In this document: positions 11,540 through 20,266 of the stretch, one piece after another
How positions within the stretch are numbered: position 1 is the stretch's first letter
How the letters are laid out: every line of letters begins with the position of its first letter
Source: Bradyrhizobium guangxiense
GTDB lineage: Bacteria; Pseudomonadota; Alphaproteobacteria; Rhizobiales; Xanthobacteraceae
Length of the DNA stretch: 64,000 nucleotides
Assembly (NCBI RefSeq): GCF_004114915.1
Contig: NZ_CP022220.1
Location: 558,001 to 622,000 of the forward strand
Direction: 5' to 3'
Made by a program: the position numbers and the translations under genes
Notes under the pieces: generated by a model
The model's database searches: none
Told to the model about the DNA's origin: nothing
Seen by the model: only the letters and a program-made list of their open reading frames with translations

Positions 11540-12694
11540 ACATGGCAATGCCTAAGGCTTCGCAAGCATTCGCCCGCGGCGGGTATCTGCGGAGATTATC
11601 CGCCGTCAAGTCGGAGATAGAGCGGCGAAGGTCGAAGCGGTGGTCACGGCTCCGGCTAACATCATATATCTCTCCGGATACACTTCGAGGTCGGGCTATG
11701 TTCCGCGGGGGCTGGTCGTGACTTTAACGGATGAGTAGCCGACCTTCCTGACGCGCAGAATGGTCTGGCCGGCGGCGATCCATCAGATGTTTGTCGATCG
11801 CAGTCGTGTCACTGGTTATTCGGAGGCGCTCATCGCTACCCCGAACGGGAGGAGACCATCGACTTCATCTTGGACGATGGCGTCGGCCGCAAATGGACCG
11901 GTCTGGAAGAACGGCTCTTGCCCGCTGACAGTTAAGAAGTTCAAATCTCGCTCGACAGGCGCGAACATCGTCTACTGCACTAACGCCGTGACCCGGATCC
12001 GCGGCGTGAAATCGGACTCGGAATTCGCGATGATGCGGGAAGCTACCGCTATTTCCGACGCCGGCATGCTCAAAGCGAGAGACGTTATCCGCTCAGGCGC
12101 GCGCGAGGCCAATGAATCCGCCGAGGTCATTGCAACATTGGTGCGCAGCGCTAACGGCAAGCCCAGCACGGATTTTGCGGGCCTCTTCTTTGCGCTGCGC
12201 ACGCATCTCCACGTGTCACATTCGCTGGACCGAAGACGTCTTCCAGACGGGCTCGCAGAGCAATTTCGAGTTCAGCGGCGGGCGTCATGGCTAGACCTCT
12301 CCGCTGATGCGCACGATGTCGCGATCGGTAAGCCGTCGGATCACATACGCCGGTTGCATGAAGGGAACGTTGCCAGGTTGGAAGCTGCACTTGCCGCCGC
12401 CAAACCCGGCAGGACCTGCAGCGACGTCGCCATAGCTTTCAACTCCAACTTGAAAACGCGATGGCTTGGTGAAGGAGTCTCGGTGCGGCTACGCCGTCGC
12501 GATAGATTGGACGGAACCTACAGCTAGCTTGAAGGACGGCGATAACACGGTCCTCAAGCCGAATACGACATTTCACCTCATGCTTGAAAACTGGATCGAT
12601 GAAGACGTGGTTATGTGATCAGCGAAACCTTCCGCATACCGACGTTGCAGGTGAACCATTCACGAAGTTGCCGCGCGAGCTATTCGAACTCTGA
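11540..12694 (+). pseudogene. M24-family peptidase / ectoine-hydrolase-like, decayed
   Basis: Starts at ATG 11,540 (MAMPKASQAFARGGYLRRLS), with AGAAGG upstream. A frameshift near 11,629 leads to VTAPANIIYLSGYTSRSGY; a TAG follows at 11,734, and further shifts separate ITRIRGVKSDSEFAMMREA-type, HIRWTEDVFQTGSQ, IGKPSDHIRRLHEGNVA and KLPRELFEL before a stop at 12,692-12,694. The pita-bread fold and the order of blocks are those of M24 proteins (Xaa-Pro peptidases, creatinase, ectoine hydrolase). At least five lesions make it inactive. Its loss may have narrowed what the cluster can degrade. Confidence 0.8.
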
Positions 12695-13396
12695 CGCGCA
12701 ATCCGCTGCGGCCTCAGCGATTCCAGGCCTGCCGCTAGTGCGTTAAGGTCTCTCAAAGGAGAACAATGGGCCACTCTCGCTCGCAGCACTCGCCTTCTTG
12801 CACGAGGACACCGGTTTTCAACACTAGGCGTCCGCAGATAGGTGGCCCGGTCGCGGTGCTGATTGCGCCGAGCCGTAGTCCATCGCAATATCCCGGGCTC
12901 GCGCCTGCGCTCGTCATCACCAAGACCGAAGGTGGACGCGATCGTCACAATCGGAAAGGCCGCTTTCGAGCGATCATTGACAGCCGCTCCATGATGCTCA
13001 CAATCTCTGAGCGTATCGTTGCCATTCGATCGGCGAGCCCTGGCGGCATGCGCGCGTTGCTGGGCAACTGTTCCGCCATAAATATCCGCCGGGATTCATG
13101 CAGCTTTTGCGTGGAGCGGGACAGAGGGGATGTTTCGCCCAGAGCCCCGTGGAGGAACCGAAGGCCGTTAAATACGTGAAAATCGCTGTGCGAAACTTCC
13201 TTTGGATCGATGTGTCGGCTGCCACTGTGCCGATTGCGGCGCCAGGAATAGCAAACCATCACCATCTCGCGCACTCTGCTGGAATTGTGCGCAAGAACGC
13301 CGAGGTTGCTGAATTTCTGCGTCGTTCGCCGGTCCCTTCTCAATTTCACCGCGTGGTTCCGATTAGAAGTGGTTCAGCAAAAGCGGAGATTGCAAG
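12695..13396. other. About 700 bases of degenerate, unassigned sequence
   Basis: No intact gene. A + strand frame from about 13,160 (KYVKIAVRNFLWIDVSAATV and VRKNAEVAEFLRRSPVPS) looks like a coding relic, but I cannot name a family. In related clusters amino-acid-modifying enzyme genes sit here, so a lost gene is plausible. Confidence 0.4.
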
Positions 13397-14509
13397 ATGC
13401 AAGTCGGTGTTCCCAAGGAAATCAAAACACACGAATATCGCGTGGGCCTGACCCCTGGAGCTGTCCGGGAATATGTGGCTGCCGGCCACCAAGTATTGGT
13501 GGAGGCCAATGCCGGCGCTGGCATCGGGGCAAGCGACGAGGAATACCGGAAGGCCGGTGCAACAATCGCCGCGGCTGCTCGGGAGGTGTTTGCATCGAGC
13601 GAGATGGTAGTCAAGGTCAAGGAGCCGCAGCCGTCCGAATGGGTCCAGCTCCGAGAGAATCAGATCCTCTTCACCTATCTGCATCTGGCGCCCGATCCGG
13701 AGCAGGCAAAAGGACTGCTGAAATCGGGTTGCACAGCGATCGCCTATGAAACCGTCACCGACTCGAACGGGGGCTTGCCGTTGCTTGCGCCAATGAGCGA
13801 AGTCGCGGGCCGGCTCACGATCGAGGCTGCCGGCGCGGCCCTAAAACGGTACAGCGGCGGGCGGGGGTTATTGATCGGCGGCGTGCCTGGCGTTCAGCCC
13901 GCTCGTATCGTTGTCATCGGTGGCGGTGTCGTCGGTACGCATGCCGCCCGAATGGCAGCCGGTTTGGGTGCGGAAGTCACCGTCATCGACCGTTCGATCA
14001 ACCGCCTTCGCGAACTGGACGAGCTATTCGAGGGCCGCGTCCGCACCAGGTACTCGACCATCGACAGCGTTGAAGAGGAAGTCTCTGCCGCAGACGTCGT
14101 TATTGGCGCCGTGCTCGTCCCAGGAGCCAGTGCACCGAAGCTGGTGTCGCGCAAGATGCTGAGCTCGATGAAGCAAGGCTCTGTGGTCGTTGACGTCGCG
14201 ATCGATCAAGGCGGTTGCTTTGAGACGTCGCGTGCCACCACCCATGCTGATCCAACCTACGAAGTCGACGGCGTGATCCACTATTGCGTTGCCAACATGC
14301 CCGGTGCAGTCCCGCTTACCTCAAGTCAGGCCCTCAACAACGCAACTTTGCCTTTTGGCTTGGCTTTGGCAAACAAGGGCTTTGCGGCCGTGCTTGAAAA
14401 TCCGCACTTGCGCGCTGGCCTGAACGTCTATCGGGGCCGGTTGACCTACAAGGCAGTGGCAGAGAGTCTCGGCCTACCATTTTCACCGATCGAACAGGCT
14501 GCGGCCTGA
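13397..14509 (+). CDS. ald: Alanine dehydrogenase
   Basis: 370 residues, exactly the family size. NAD-dependent interconversion of L-alanine and pyruvate plus ammonia, cytosolic hexamer. N-terminal MQVGVPKEIKTHEYRVGLTP is diagnostic of the AlaDH/PNT family; catalytic Lys in MVVKVKEP and His in FTYLHLAPD are present; the Rossmann motif is VVIGGGVVGTHAARMAAGLG, and VDVAIDQGGCFETS carries the catalytic Asp. The start is preceded by GCGGAG 8 bases upstream. It is followed by a strong terminator (14,549-14,582) and converges with the Lrp-type gene. With the aminotransferase at 16.9 kb it could recycle alanine to pyruvate; in nodules the reverse reaction (ammonia assimilation to alanine) is also possible. 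Confidence 0.95.
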   Translation: MQVGVPKEIKTHEYRVGLTPGAVREYVAAGHQVLVEANAGAGIGASDEEYRKAGATIAAAAREVFASSEMVVKVKEPQPSEWVQLRENQILFTYLHLAPDPEQAKGLLKSGCTAIAYETVTDSNGGLPLLAPMSEVAGRLTIEAAGAALKRYSGGRGLLIGGVPGVQPARIVVIGGGVVGTHAARMAAGLGAEVTVIDRSINRLRELDELFEGRVRTRYSTIDSVEEEVSAADVVIGAVLVPGASAPKLVSRKMLSSMKQGSVVVDVAIDQGGCFETSRATTHADPTYEVDGVIHYCVANMPGAVPLTSSQALNNATLPFGLALANKGFAAVLENPHLRAGLNVYRGRLTYKAVAESLGLPFSPIEQAAA

Positions 14510-14548
14510 TCTCCCAGGCCCCCTAGGGGCGTTTCCTCCCTAACTTGA

Positions 14549-14582
14549 AGGGGCCACCCTTGGAGTGGCCCCTCCTTTTTTT
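14549..14582 (+). terminator. Rho-independent terminator after ald
   Basis: Perfect 9-bp stem AGGGGCCAC / GTGGCCCCT (14,549-14,557 and 14,565-14,573), 7-base loop, followed by a run of seven T from 14,576. Located 40 bases after the ald stop. Confidence 0.93.
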
Positions 14583-14763
14583 GCTTTCAAGCACCATTCT
14601 GGCACGTAATTCGACCAAGCCCACTGGGGCGAGTTCGTTAGGCCTGTTTTGGGTTGAAGAGGATTGTGAGAAGTCAGAATTGTCAGAGCTTTCGGTATGG
14701 TTCTCATTCTTTCACGAGTGCTCAAAACAGCTGGACCGTCGGGACGTCGCGATCAAAGATCGC

Positions 14764-15240
14764 TTATCTGTCCGGTGGCATTTCGATTGGAACTGCAAAC
14801 CCCGATTTTACGCGGTCCATGATGACCATGGTTTTGAACCCCTTAATATCGGGGTTCTCGTAAAAGAAGCGTCTGGTGAAAAGCTCGTAGTCCTCCATCG
14901 TGCGAGCCGTTATGTACAGAACGAAGTCTGCATCGCCCGTGACATAGAAGCCATTTACGACTTCACTCGACGTTTTGATGGCCTTCTTGAATTTGTCGAT
15001 GATATCGGAGCGCTCCCGCTCGAGATTCACGAGGACAAGCATCTGAATCGGCCTTCCCACTGCTCTTGCCGAGACGATGGACACATCCGACTCAATGATT
15101 CCTTCCGAACGGAGCCTCTTCAACCTTCTCTGACACGCCGTGGGGGAAAGCCCCGCCATTTCGCCAATGACCTCGGACGTGAGGCGATTGTTTTTTTGCA
15201 CGATCTCCAGGATGCGTGCATCTATCCGATCGTAACGCAT
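14764..15240 (-). CDS. Lrp/AsnC-family transcriptional regulator
   Basis: 158 residues, the usual size. N-terminal winged HTH (MRYDRIDARILEIVQKNNRL, then GEMAGLSPTACQRRLKRLRS, residues 1-55) and C-terminal RAM effector domain (GFYVTGDADFVLYITARTME). Such proteins sense amino acids and usually control a neighbouring operon. It is divergent from the aldehyde dehydrogenase gene with 158 bases between and converges on ald. The shared intergenic region carries a palindrome (15,323-15,342) suited to a dimeric regulator. From memory, similar regulators accompany the y4t genes of strain NGR234. Confidence 0.93.
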   Translation of the reverse strand: MRYDRIDARILEIVQKNNRLTSEVIGEMAGLSPTACQRRLKRLRSEGIIESDVSIVSARAVGRPIQMLVLVNLERERSDIIDKFKKAIKTSSEVVNGFYVTGDADFVLYITARTMEDYELFTRRFFYENPDIKGFKTMVIMDRVKSGFAVPIEMPPDR

Positions 15241-15322
15241 AGCGGTTGTCTCCAGCCCTAAGCTGCGTTTCGTCGCAAGGCATCAATGCTTTGCAGGAAT
15301 TCATCCCGCGCACCGAAAATGC

Positions 15323-15342
15323 GACGCAAATCTGTTTGCGTC
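15323..15342. promoter_or_regulatory. Candidate operator between regulator and aldehyde dehydrogenase
   Basis: Perfect palindrome GACGCAAA-TCTG-TTTGCGTC, centred 57 bases before the aldehyde dehydrogenase start and 92 bases before the regulator start. Position and symmetry suit binding by the divergent Lrp/AsnC protein; binding is inference. Confidence 0.55.
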
Positions 15343-15398
15343 ACTAGTATCCTGATTACTCCAGCAATTTCAATAAGTGACGGCGCGGGAGTTTCAAA

Positions 15399-16913
15399 AT
15401 GGGTGTTCAAGGCTTTCGGCACAGACGCCCGGAGTGGGGTGGCCTCGCTATGCGGCACCTTCGAACTCTCAGACGACGAGACTTTTTAGCGGGGGCAGCG
15501 TTCATCGACGGCAAGTGGACGGACGGCGGGCAGAAGGACGCGGTTGTCGACCCCGCGACGGGGGAGGAAATCGCGGAAGCTGCCCGTTGCTCGGCGGCCG
15601 ACATGGAGCTGGCAATCGGAGCAGCAGAGAAGTCGTTTGTTGCATGGAGGCGTCTGCTGCCCACCGAGCGAGGAGTGATCCTCAAATCTTGGGCGTCCCT
15701 GATCCGCGGCCATTCAGAGGATCTCGCCGTTCTTATGACCAGCGAGCAAGGAAAGCCTCTGGCGGAGGCACGCTACGAGATCACATATGGCGCGGGCTTT
15801 CTGGAATGGTTTGCCGCTGAAGGCGAGCGCACCTATGGCGAGACCATTCCGAGTCACAAAGCGGGAAGCCTGCTTCATGTGCGAATGCAGCCAATCGGTG
15901 TTGCGGCGGCGATCACGCCATGGAATTTTCCAATCGCGATGATCACGAGAAAGGCGGGAGCTGCTCTTGCCGCGGGCTGCCCGATCGTCGTGAAGCCGGC
16001 TCCCGAGACGCCATTGTCGGCCCTTGCCCTGGCTAGGTTGGCCGAAGAAGCTGGTATTCCGCGTGGCGTATTTCAGGTGCTTGTCGGTGATTCAATCGAG
16101 CTTTCGAAACCACTGTTGCGCGATACGAGGGTGCGAGCTCTTTCGTTTACTGGTTCTACCGAAGTTGGGCGCCTGCTTCTGGCAGAGGCGGCACAAACCG
16201 TGAAGAAAGTGTCGCTTGAGCTGGGGGGCCACGCTCCGTGCATCATCTTTGACGACGTCGATGTCGACAAGGCGGTTAAGGGAGCGATGGACGCAAAGTT
16301 CACCACTTCGGGCCAGGACTGTCTCGCCGCCAATCGCATCTACGTGCATAGAAAGATCTACCGCGCCTTCGTCGAGGCGTTTGCCACCCCTATTTCTCAG
16401 CTCAGAGTCGGGCACGGCCTGGAAACGACAACTGATATAGGGCCGATGACAAAGCTGTCGGTTGCCAACAAATGCAGGGCCCACATCGACGACGCCGCAA
16501 AAAAGGGGGCGCGGGTGTTTTGCGCCGACAAGGGCGCAAGTTTGGGTGCAAACTTCGTTCCTCCGACGTTGCTCAGCGATGTCACCGACCACATGCTGAT
16601 CACGCATGAAGAAACCTTCGGGCCGGTTGCTGCCGTGCTCCCGTTCGATTCTGAGGCGGAGGTTGTATCCAGGGCGAACGCCAGCGAAATGGGGCTGGCT
16701 GGATACATCTACACAAACAACCTTCGCCGGGCGCTCCGCCTTTCTGAGCAGATCGAGTGCGGCATGCTCGGAATCAATACAGCTTCCTTTACTGGACCGC
16801 CCATTCCGTTCGGAGGCTGGAAGCAGTCCGGACTCGGACGAGAAGGGTCGAAGCACGGTTTAGCAGAGTACATGGAACACAAATACGTCTGTTTCGGCGA
16901 TTTGGCGGCATAG
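15399..16913 (+). CDS. NAD(P)-dependent aldehyde dehydrogenase, succinate-semialdehyde type
   Basis: 504 residues. Contains GAAFIDGKWTDGG near the start, the nucleotide-binding AITPWNFPIAMITRKAGAAL, VVKPAPETPLSAL, SFTGSTEVGRLL, catalytic Glu in SLELGGHAPCI, catalytic Cys in TTSGQDCLAANRIYVH, ETFGPVAAVLPF, and the C-terminal FGGWKQSGLGREGSKHG block typical of GabD-like enzymes. The ATG at 15,399 has GGGAG 8 bases upstream; an alternative ATG at 15,450 would give an N-terminus closer to family length. Ten bases before the aminotransferase start, so the two form an operon. Expected to oxidise the semialdehyde produced by that aminotransferase. Confidence 0.93.
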   Translation: MGVQGFRHRRPEWGGLAMRHLRTLRRRDFLAGAAFIDGKWTDGGQKDAVVDPATGEEIAEAARCSAADMELAIGAAEKSFVAWRRLLPTERGVILKSWASLIRGHSEDLAVLMTSEQGKPLAEARYEITYGAGFLEWFAAEGERTYGETIPSHKAGSLLHVRMQPIGVAAAITPWNFPIAMITRKAGAALAAGCPIVVKPAPETPLSALALARLAEEAGIPRGVFQVLVGDSIELSKPLLRDTRVRALSFTGSTEVGRLLLAEAAQTVKKVSLELGGHAPCIIFDDVDVDKAVKGAMDAKFTTSGQDCLAANRIYVHRKIYRAFVEAFATPISQLRVGHGLETTTDIGPMTKLSVANKCRAHIDDAAKKGARVFCADKGASLGANFVPPTLLSDVTDHMLITHEETFGPVAAVLPFDSEAEVVSRANASEMGLAGYIYTNNLRRALRLSEQIECGMLGINTASFTGPPIPFGGWKQSGLGREGSKHGLAEYMEHKYVCFGDLAA

Positions 16914-16922
16914 GAGAACTAT

Positions 16923-18323
16923 ATGATTGATATCAAGACCATCGCTGAGCGAGATCGTTCCAGTGTTCTGCATCCCTTCACGCAGCTGAAGGATTTCGCG
17001 AGCGGCAAGCTTGGCGATCCCACAATCGTCACAGGTGGTAAAGGGATATCCATTCGGGATGCGGAGGGCCGAACATACATCGATGGCTTTGCCGGTCTCT
17101 ACTGTGTCAATATCGGCTATGGGCGTACCGAAGTTGCCGAGGCCATCGCAAGGCAGGCCTATCAGCTCGCATATTACCACACGTACGCTGCTCACACGAC
17201 CGAAGAGCTCGCAAAGCTTTCGCATCGCCTCGTGCAAATGGCACCGGGAAACGCCAGCAAAGTCTTCTACGGACTTTCCGGATCGGATGCCAACGAAACT
17301 CAGGCCAAGCTCGTCTGGTATTACAACAATCTGCGTGGTCAGCCGAAGAAGAAGAAGATCATCTCTCGCGAGCGCGGTTATCACGGGTGCTCGGTCATTT
17401 CTGGATCAATGACGGGAATGTCGTTCTATCACGATCAAATGGACCTTCCGTTTCCGGGTATTCTGCACACAGGCACTCCCCACCATTATTGGGGCGCTGA
17501 GCACGGGGAATCGGAGGAGGCCTTTTCTCGTCGGCGTGCGGCCGAACTCGAAGAGCTAATTGTGCGGGAGGGCGCGGAAACGGTCGGCGCGTTTATTGCC
17601 GAGCCTGTCCTTGGTACCGGAGGCATCACACCGCCGCCCAGCGGGTATTGGCGGGAGATTCAGGCCGTACTCAGGCGGTATGACGTTCTTCTCATCGCCG
17701 ATGAGGTGATCTGTGGATTCGGGCGAACCGGGGCCGACTTTGGCAGTACTCTATACGGGATGGAGCCGGATCTCGTAACGGTCGCCAAGGGGCTCACCTC
17801 GGGCTACATGCCGCTCTCGGCAGCCATCGTGGGGGAGAAGGTTTACTCTGTTATGGAGGGGGCCGCCGATCGCGTTGGCGCATTCTCACACGGTTACACC
17901 TACTCGGGTCATCCGATCGCTGCCGCCGCCGCCAACGCAGTGCTCGATATCGTTGAAAAGGAGCAGCTCAGCAATCGCGCCAGGGTGGTCGGCGCGCACT
18001 TTCAAAAGCGGCTTAAGGAAAGGTTCGCTCAATTGGAGATCGCTGGCGAAGTTCGCGGCGTCGGCTTGCTCGGCGCTATCGAGTTTGTCGCGGACCGTCA
18101 CACGAAGCGACGGTTCGACGCCCAGCTCAAAGTCGGCGCCCGCATCTCGAAGGCTGCTCGCGAGCGGGGACTTATTGCTCGGGCAATGCCGCATGGCGAT
18201 ATTCTGGGTTTTGCTCCGCCTCTTGTCGTCTCGGAAGGCGAGATTGATGAGATTGTCGAGCTTGCCTATCAGGCAACCAGGCAAGTCATTGACGAACTCG
18301 CCAGGGAGCCCGCAAGCGTTTAG
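16923..18323 (+). CDS. Class III (omega) aminotransferase, PLP-dependent
   Basis: 466 residues. N-terminal HPFTQLKDF and GKGISIRDAEGRTYIDGFAG, GLSGSDANETQAKL for phosphate binding, RGYHGCSVISGSMTG, PLP Asp in LLIADEVICGFGRTG, and Schiff-base Lys in LVTVAKGLTSGYMPLSAAI. These are features of omega-amino acid:pyruvate aminotransferases (beta-alanine, GABA, putrescine-type substrates). SD GGAG lies 7 bases before the ATG; it directly follows the aldehyde dehydrogenase gene. If pyruvate is the acceptor, the product alanine can be deaminated by the alanine dehydrogenase nearby. From memory, it resembles y4uB of strain NGR234, whose neighbour y4uC is an aldehyde dehydrogenase. Confidence 0.93.
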   Translation: MIDIKTIAERDRSSVLHPFTQLKDFASGKLGDPTIVTGGKGISIRDAEGRTYIDGFAGLYCVNIGYGRTEVAEAIARQAYQLAYYHTYAAHTTEELAKLSHRLVQMAPGNASKVFYGLSGSDANETQAKLVWYYNNLRGQPKKKKIISRERGYHGCSVISGSMTGMSFYHDQMDLPFPGILHTGTPHHYWGAEHGESEEAFSRRRAAELEELIVREGAETVGAFIAEPVLGTGGITPPPSGYWREIQAVLRRYDVLLIADEVICGFGRTGADFGSTLYGMEPDLVTVAKGLTSGYMPLSAAIVGEKVYSVMEGAADRVGAFSHGYTYSGHPIAAAAANAVLDIVEKEQLSNRARVVGAHFQKRLKERFAQLEIAGEVRGVGLLGAIEFVADRHTKRRFDAQLKVGARISKAARERGLIARAMPHGDILGFAPPLVVSEGEIDEIVELAYQATRQVIDELAREPASV

Positions 18324-18761
18324 AAACTCCGCATTCCACGCCCGGCACGTGTCGCACATCGGGCGCGCTTCATGAGTGAAGGTCATCCTCACCGTGAGGC
18401 GACCCGATCCGTTCTGAGCTAACTCAAGTAGCACCGGGCCGCCGCGGCAAATGCCCAGTTACACGGACTTTGTCAATCCTAGGAACTACGTCCGAATGGG
18501 GCAGGTCGCGCGCCCTAACGACCCAATGGTGGTGCGGAAGGTGCTGGCAAACGCGAGCGGAGAGATCTTCTCGCCCTTCGACTGGGCGCAAGCCATTTAT
18601 CGCACCTCTGGCGGCGGTGGCCCTTCAGTTCATCTGAAGAAGGAGAGCAGGTGACTCTGTGGTATTCCTCCGTTGCGGGCCGTCTTGTTTGACGGACGCG
18701 AACGCTGCAGGTCCTACGGGTAATCCTGGGAGAAGCACTATGCCGATTTCGAGGGGCGGAG
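18324..18761. other. Gap after the aminotransferase gene
   Basis: About 440 bases. A 67-codon frame (18,451-18,654, MPSYTDFVNPRNYVRMGQ) is open but has no SD and no family I recognise. No terminator hairpin with a T-run was seen. It ends at an IS66 fragment. Confidence 0.4.
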
Positions 18762-19006
18762 GTGATCACATCGGCCGAGCGGCGGCGCCGGTGGTCGCAG
18801 GATGAGAAGGAACGGCTTGTTGCAGCACTGGGCGAGGATGTGACCGAGACGTTGGGAGATCCCGCGCCGGTTCAAGGTCATCGAGACCGTGCGAGAGAAG
18901 TTCACTTGCCGCGATTGCGAGAAGATCAGCCAGCCGCCGGCACCGTTCCATGCCACGCCGCGCGGCTTCATCGGTCCGCAATTGCTGGCGACGATCCTGT
19001 TCGACA
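18762..19006 (+). pseudogene. tnpC: IS66 TnpA stub fused to TnpC 5' part (upstream exon)
   Basis: 18,762-18,825 encodes a TnpA start (ITSAERRRRWSQDEKERLVA). From about 18,826 the TnpC zinc-ribbon region follows over a frameshift (RRFKVIETVREKFTCRDCEK, then GFIGPQLLATILFD). The TnpC reading stops at TCGACA (19,001-19,006) and resumes at AGTTCGGC (22,745), which restores LFDKFGMHIPL. The gene is therefore split by the 3.7 kb insert between these points. Confidence 0.8.
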
Positions 19007-19144
19007 GTGGGGTCGAGGACTGGCGCGCCGCTTAACCAGTTTTCCCGGTCATGCACGTTTCCAGCCCCCGCCACATCGCACGCAGCATGCAGATTTCCCG
19101 CACTACGCGCTCCCATTTGCTTCATGACAAGGCTTATGGACCTA

Positions 19145-20258
19145 TCATGTTGGAGCAGCTTTTACTTCGGCGGCACTCGCCCGGTAGCCGTTGAACAGCT
19201 TCAAGGTGTCGTACAGCCACGAGTTACTCCACTGCTTCCAGCCGAAGCCCTTTTGTTTCCGTGCCTTCGCCAGATGGCGTCTGACCTTCCTCTCTACCCA
19301 GTCTCTGATGTAGGGAAGCATTTACTGGAATCGCCTATCCGGAAGTAGTTTACCCATCCTCGGAGCTTTGGATTGATCAGGCTTATCACCCGACTAATCG
19401 GTTGCGACCGATAGCTGCCAAACACTTCCTTGAGCCCCCGCAGAAGCGCCGTCCGCTTTTTGAGCTTGGGCGTGTAATACGGCCGCATCACTCCGCGCAG
19501 ACTGCGGAGATAGCGGAAGTCGATTCCCAGGAAGCCGAAGCTCTCGCCTCGGGCCAGGTCAACTATGCGACTCTTCTCATCATTCACCTCAACCTGTAAC
19601 TTGGCGAACTCCTCCCGCAAGCGCTTGTTTATAGCGCCGAGCAGCCAGTCATGTCGCTGGTGGGCATAGATCAAGACAACCATATCGTCAGCAAAACGTG
19701 CATATTCGATATTGGTGTACTTGCCGCGACGTGTAACTTCACGTGCTCGCTCCAGCATCTTGTCCACCTCATTGAGGTAGAGGTTACTGAGCAAGGGTGA
19801 AAATTACGCCGCCTTGCGGAACGCCTTTCTTGCCAGAAGCTTTCAGCACAAGCCGCAGAAGATGCATGACGTCCCCATCATCAACCCGCAGGGCTACCTT
19901 CTCCAGAATCCGATCATGCCGGACGTTGTCGAAGTAGGCCCGCAAATCAAGATCGAGAACCCGCGTCTTCCGCTCAGCTATTGCTTTAGCAACTCGCTTG
20001 ATCGCTTCATGTGTTGTCCGCTTGGGAACGATCCCGGTTGGAAATCCGCCTCGAATACAGGTTCGAGTATGAGCTTGAGCGCCCCTGTACCTCTCTGTCG
20101 CGGATAGCCGGAATCGACAGAACGCGGACCTTGGAGCCCCCGTCCTTCGGTATTTCCCGCTTCCTTGATGGAAGTGGCTTATAAGTGCGCTCGATCAGTT
20201 CGTCTCGTAATTGCTCGAGCAGAGACTCCACGCCTCGCGCTTCGATGGCTTCGAACGT
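19145..20258 (-). pseudogene. Group II intron reverse transcriptase/maturase, C-terminal part
   Basis: Minus-strand frames give FEAIEARGVESLLEQLRDEL, YKPLPSRKREIPKDGGSKVR, the catalytic YARFADDMVVLIYAH (YADD-type box), GFLGIDFRYLRSLRGV, the maturase/X part LRGWVNYFRIGDSSK and the C-terminal end KQKGFGWKQWSNSWLYDTL. Frameshifts occur near 20,050 and 19,312. The N-terminal part lies at 22,070-22,238, beyond the IS. The protein normally aids splicing and retrohoming of its own intron; it is broken here. Confidence 0.85.
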
Positions 20259-20266
20259 CACCCCGT

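Noticed and set aside
11012..11548. 178-codon minus-strand frame
   Set aside because: Shadow of the amidohydrolase gene.
12945..13349. 134-codon minus-strand frame
   Set aside because: No family and no ribosome site; lies in degenerate sequence between the M24 relic and ald.
16092..16856. 254-codon minus-strand frame
   Set aside because: Shadow of the aldehyde dehydrogenase gene.
18451..18654. 67-codon frame MPSYTDFVNPRNYVRMGQ
   Set aside because: No ribosome site and no recognised family; kept only as a remark in the gap entry.
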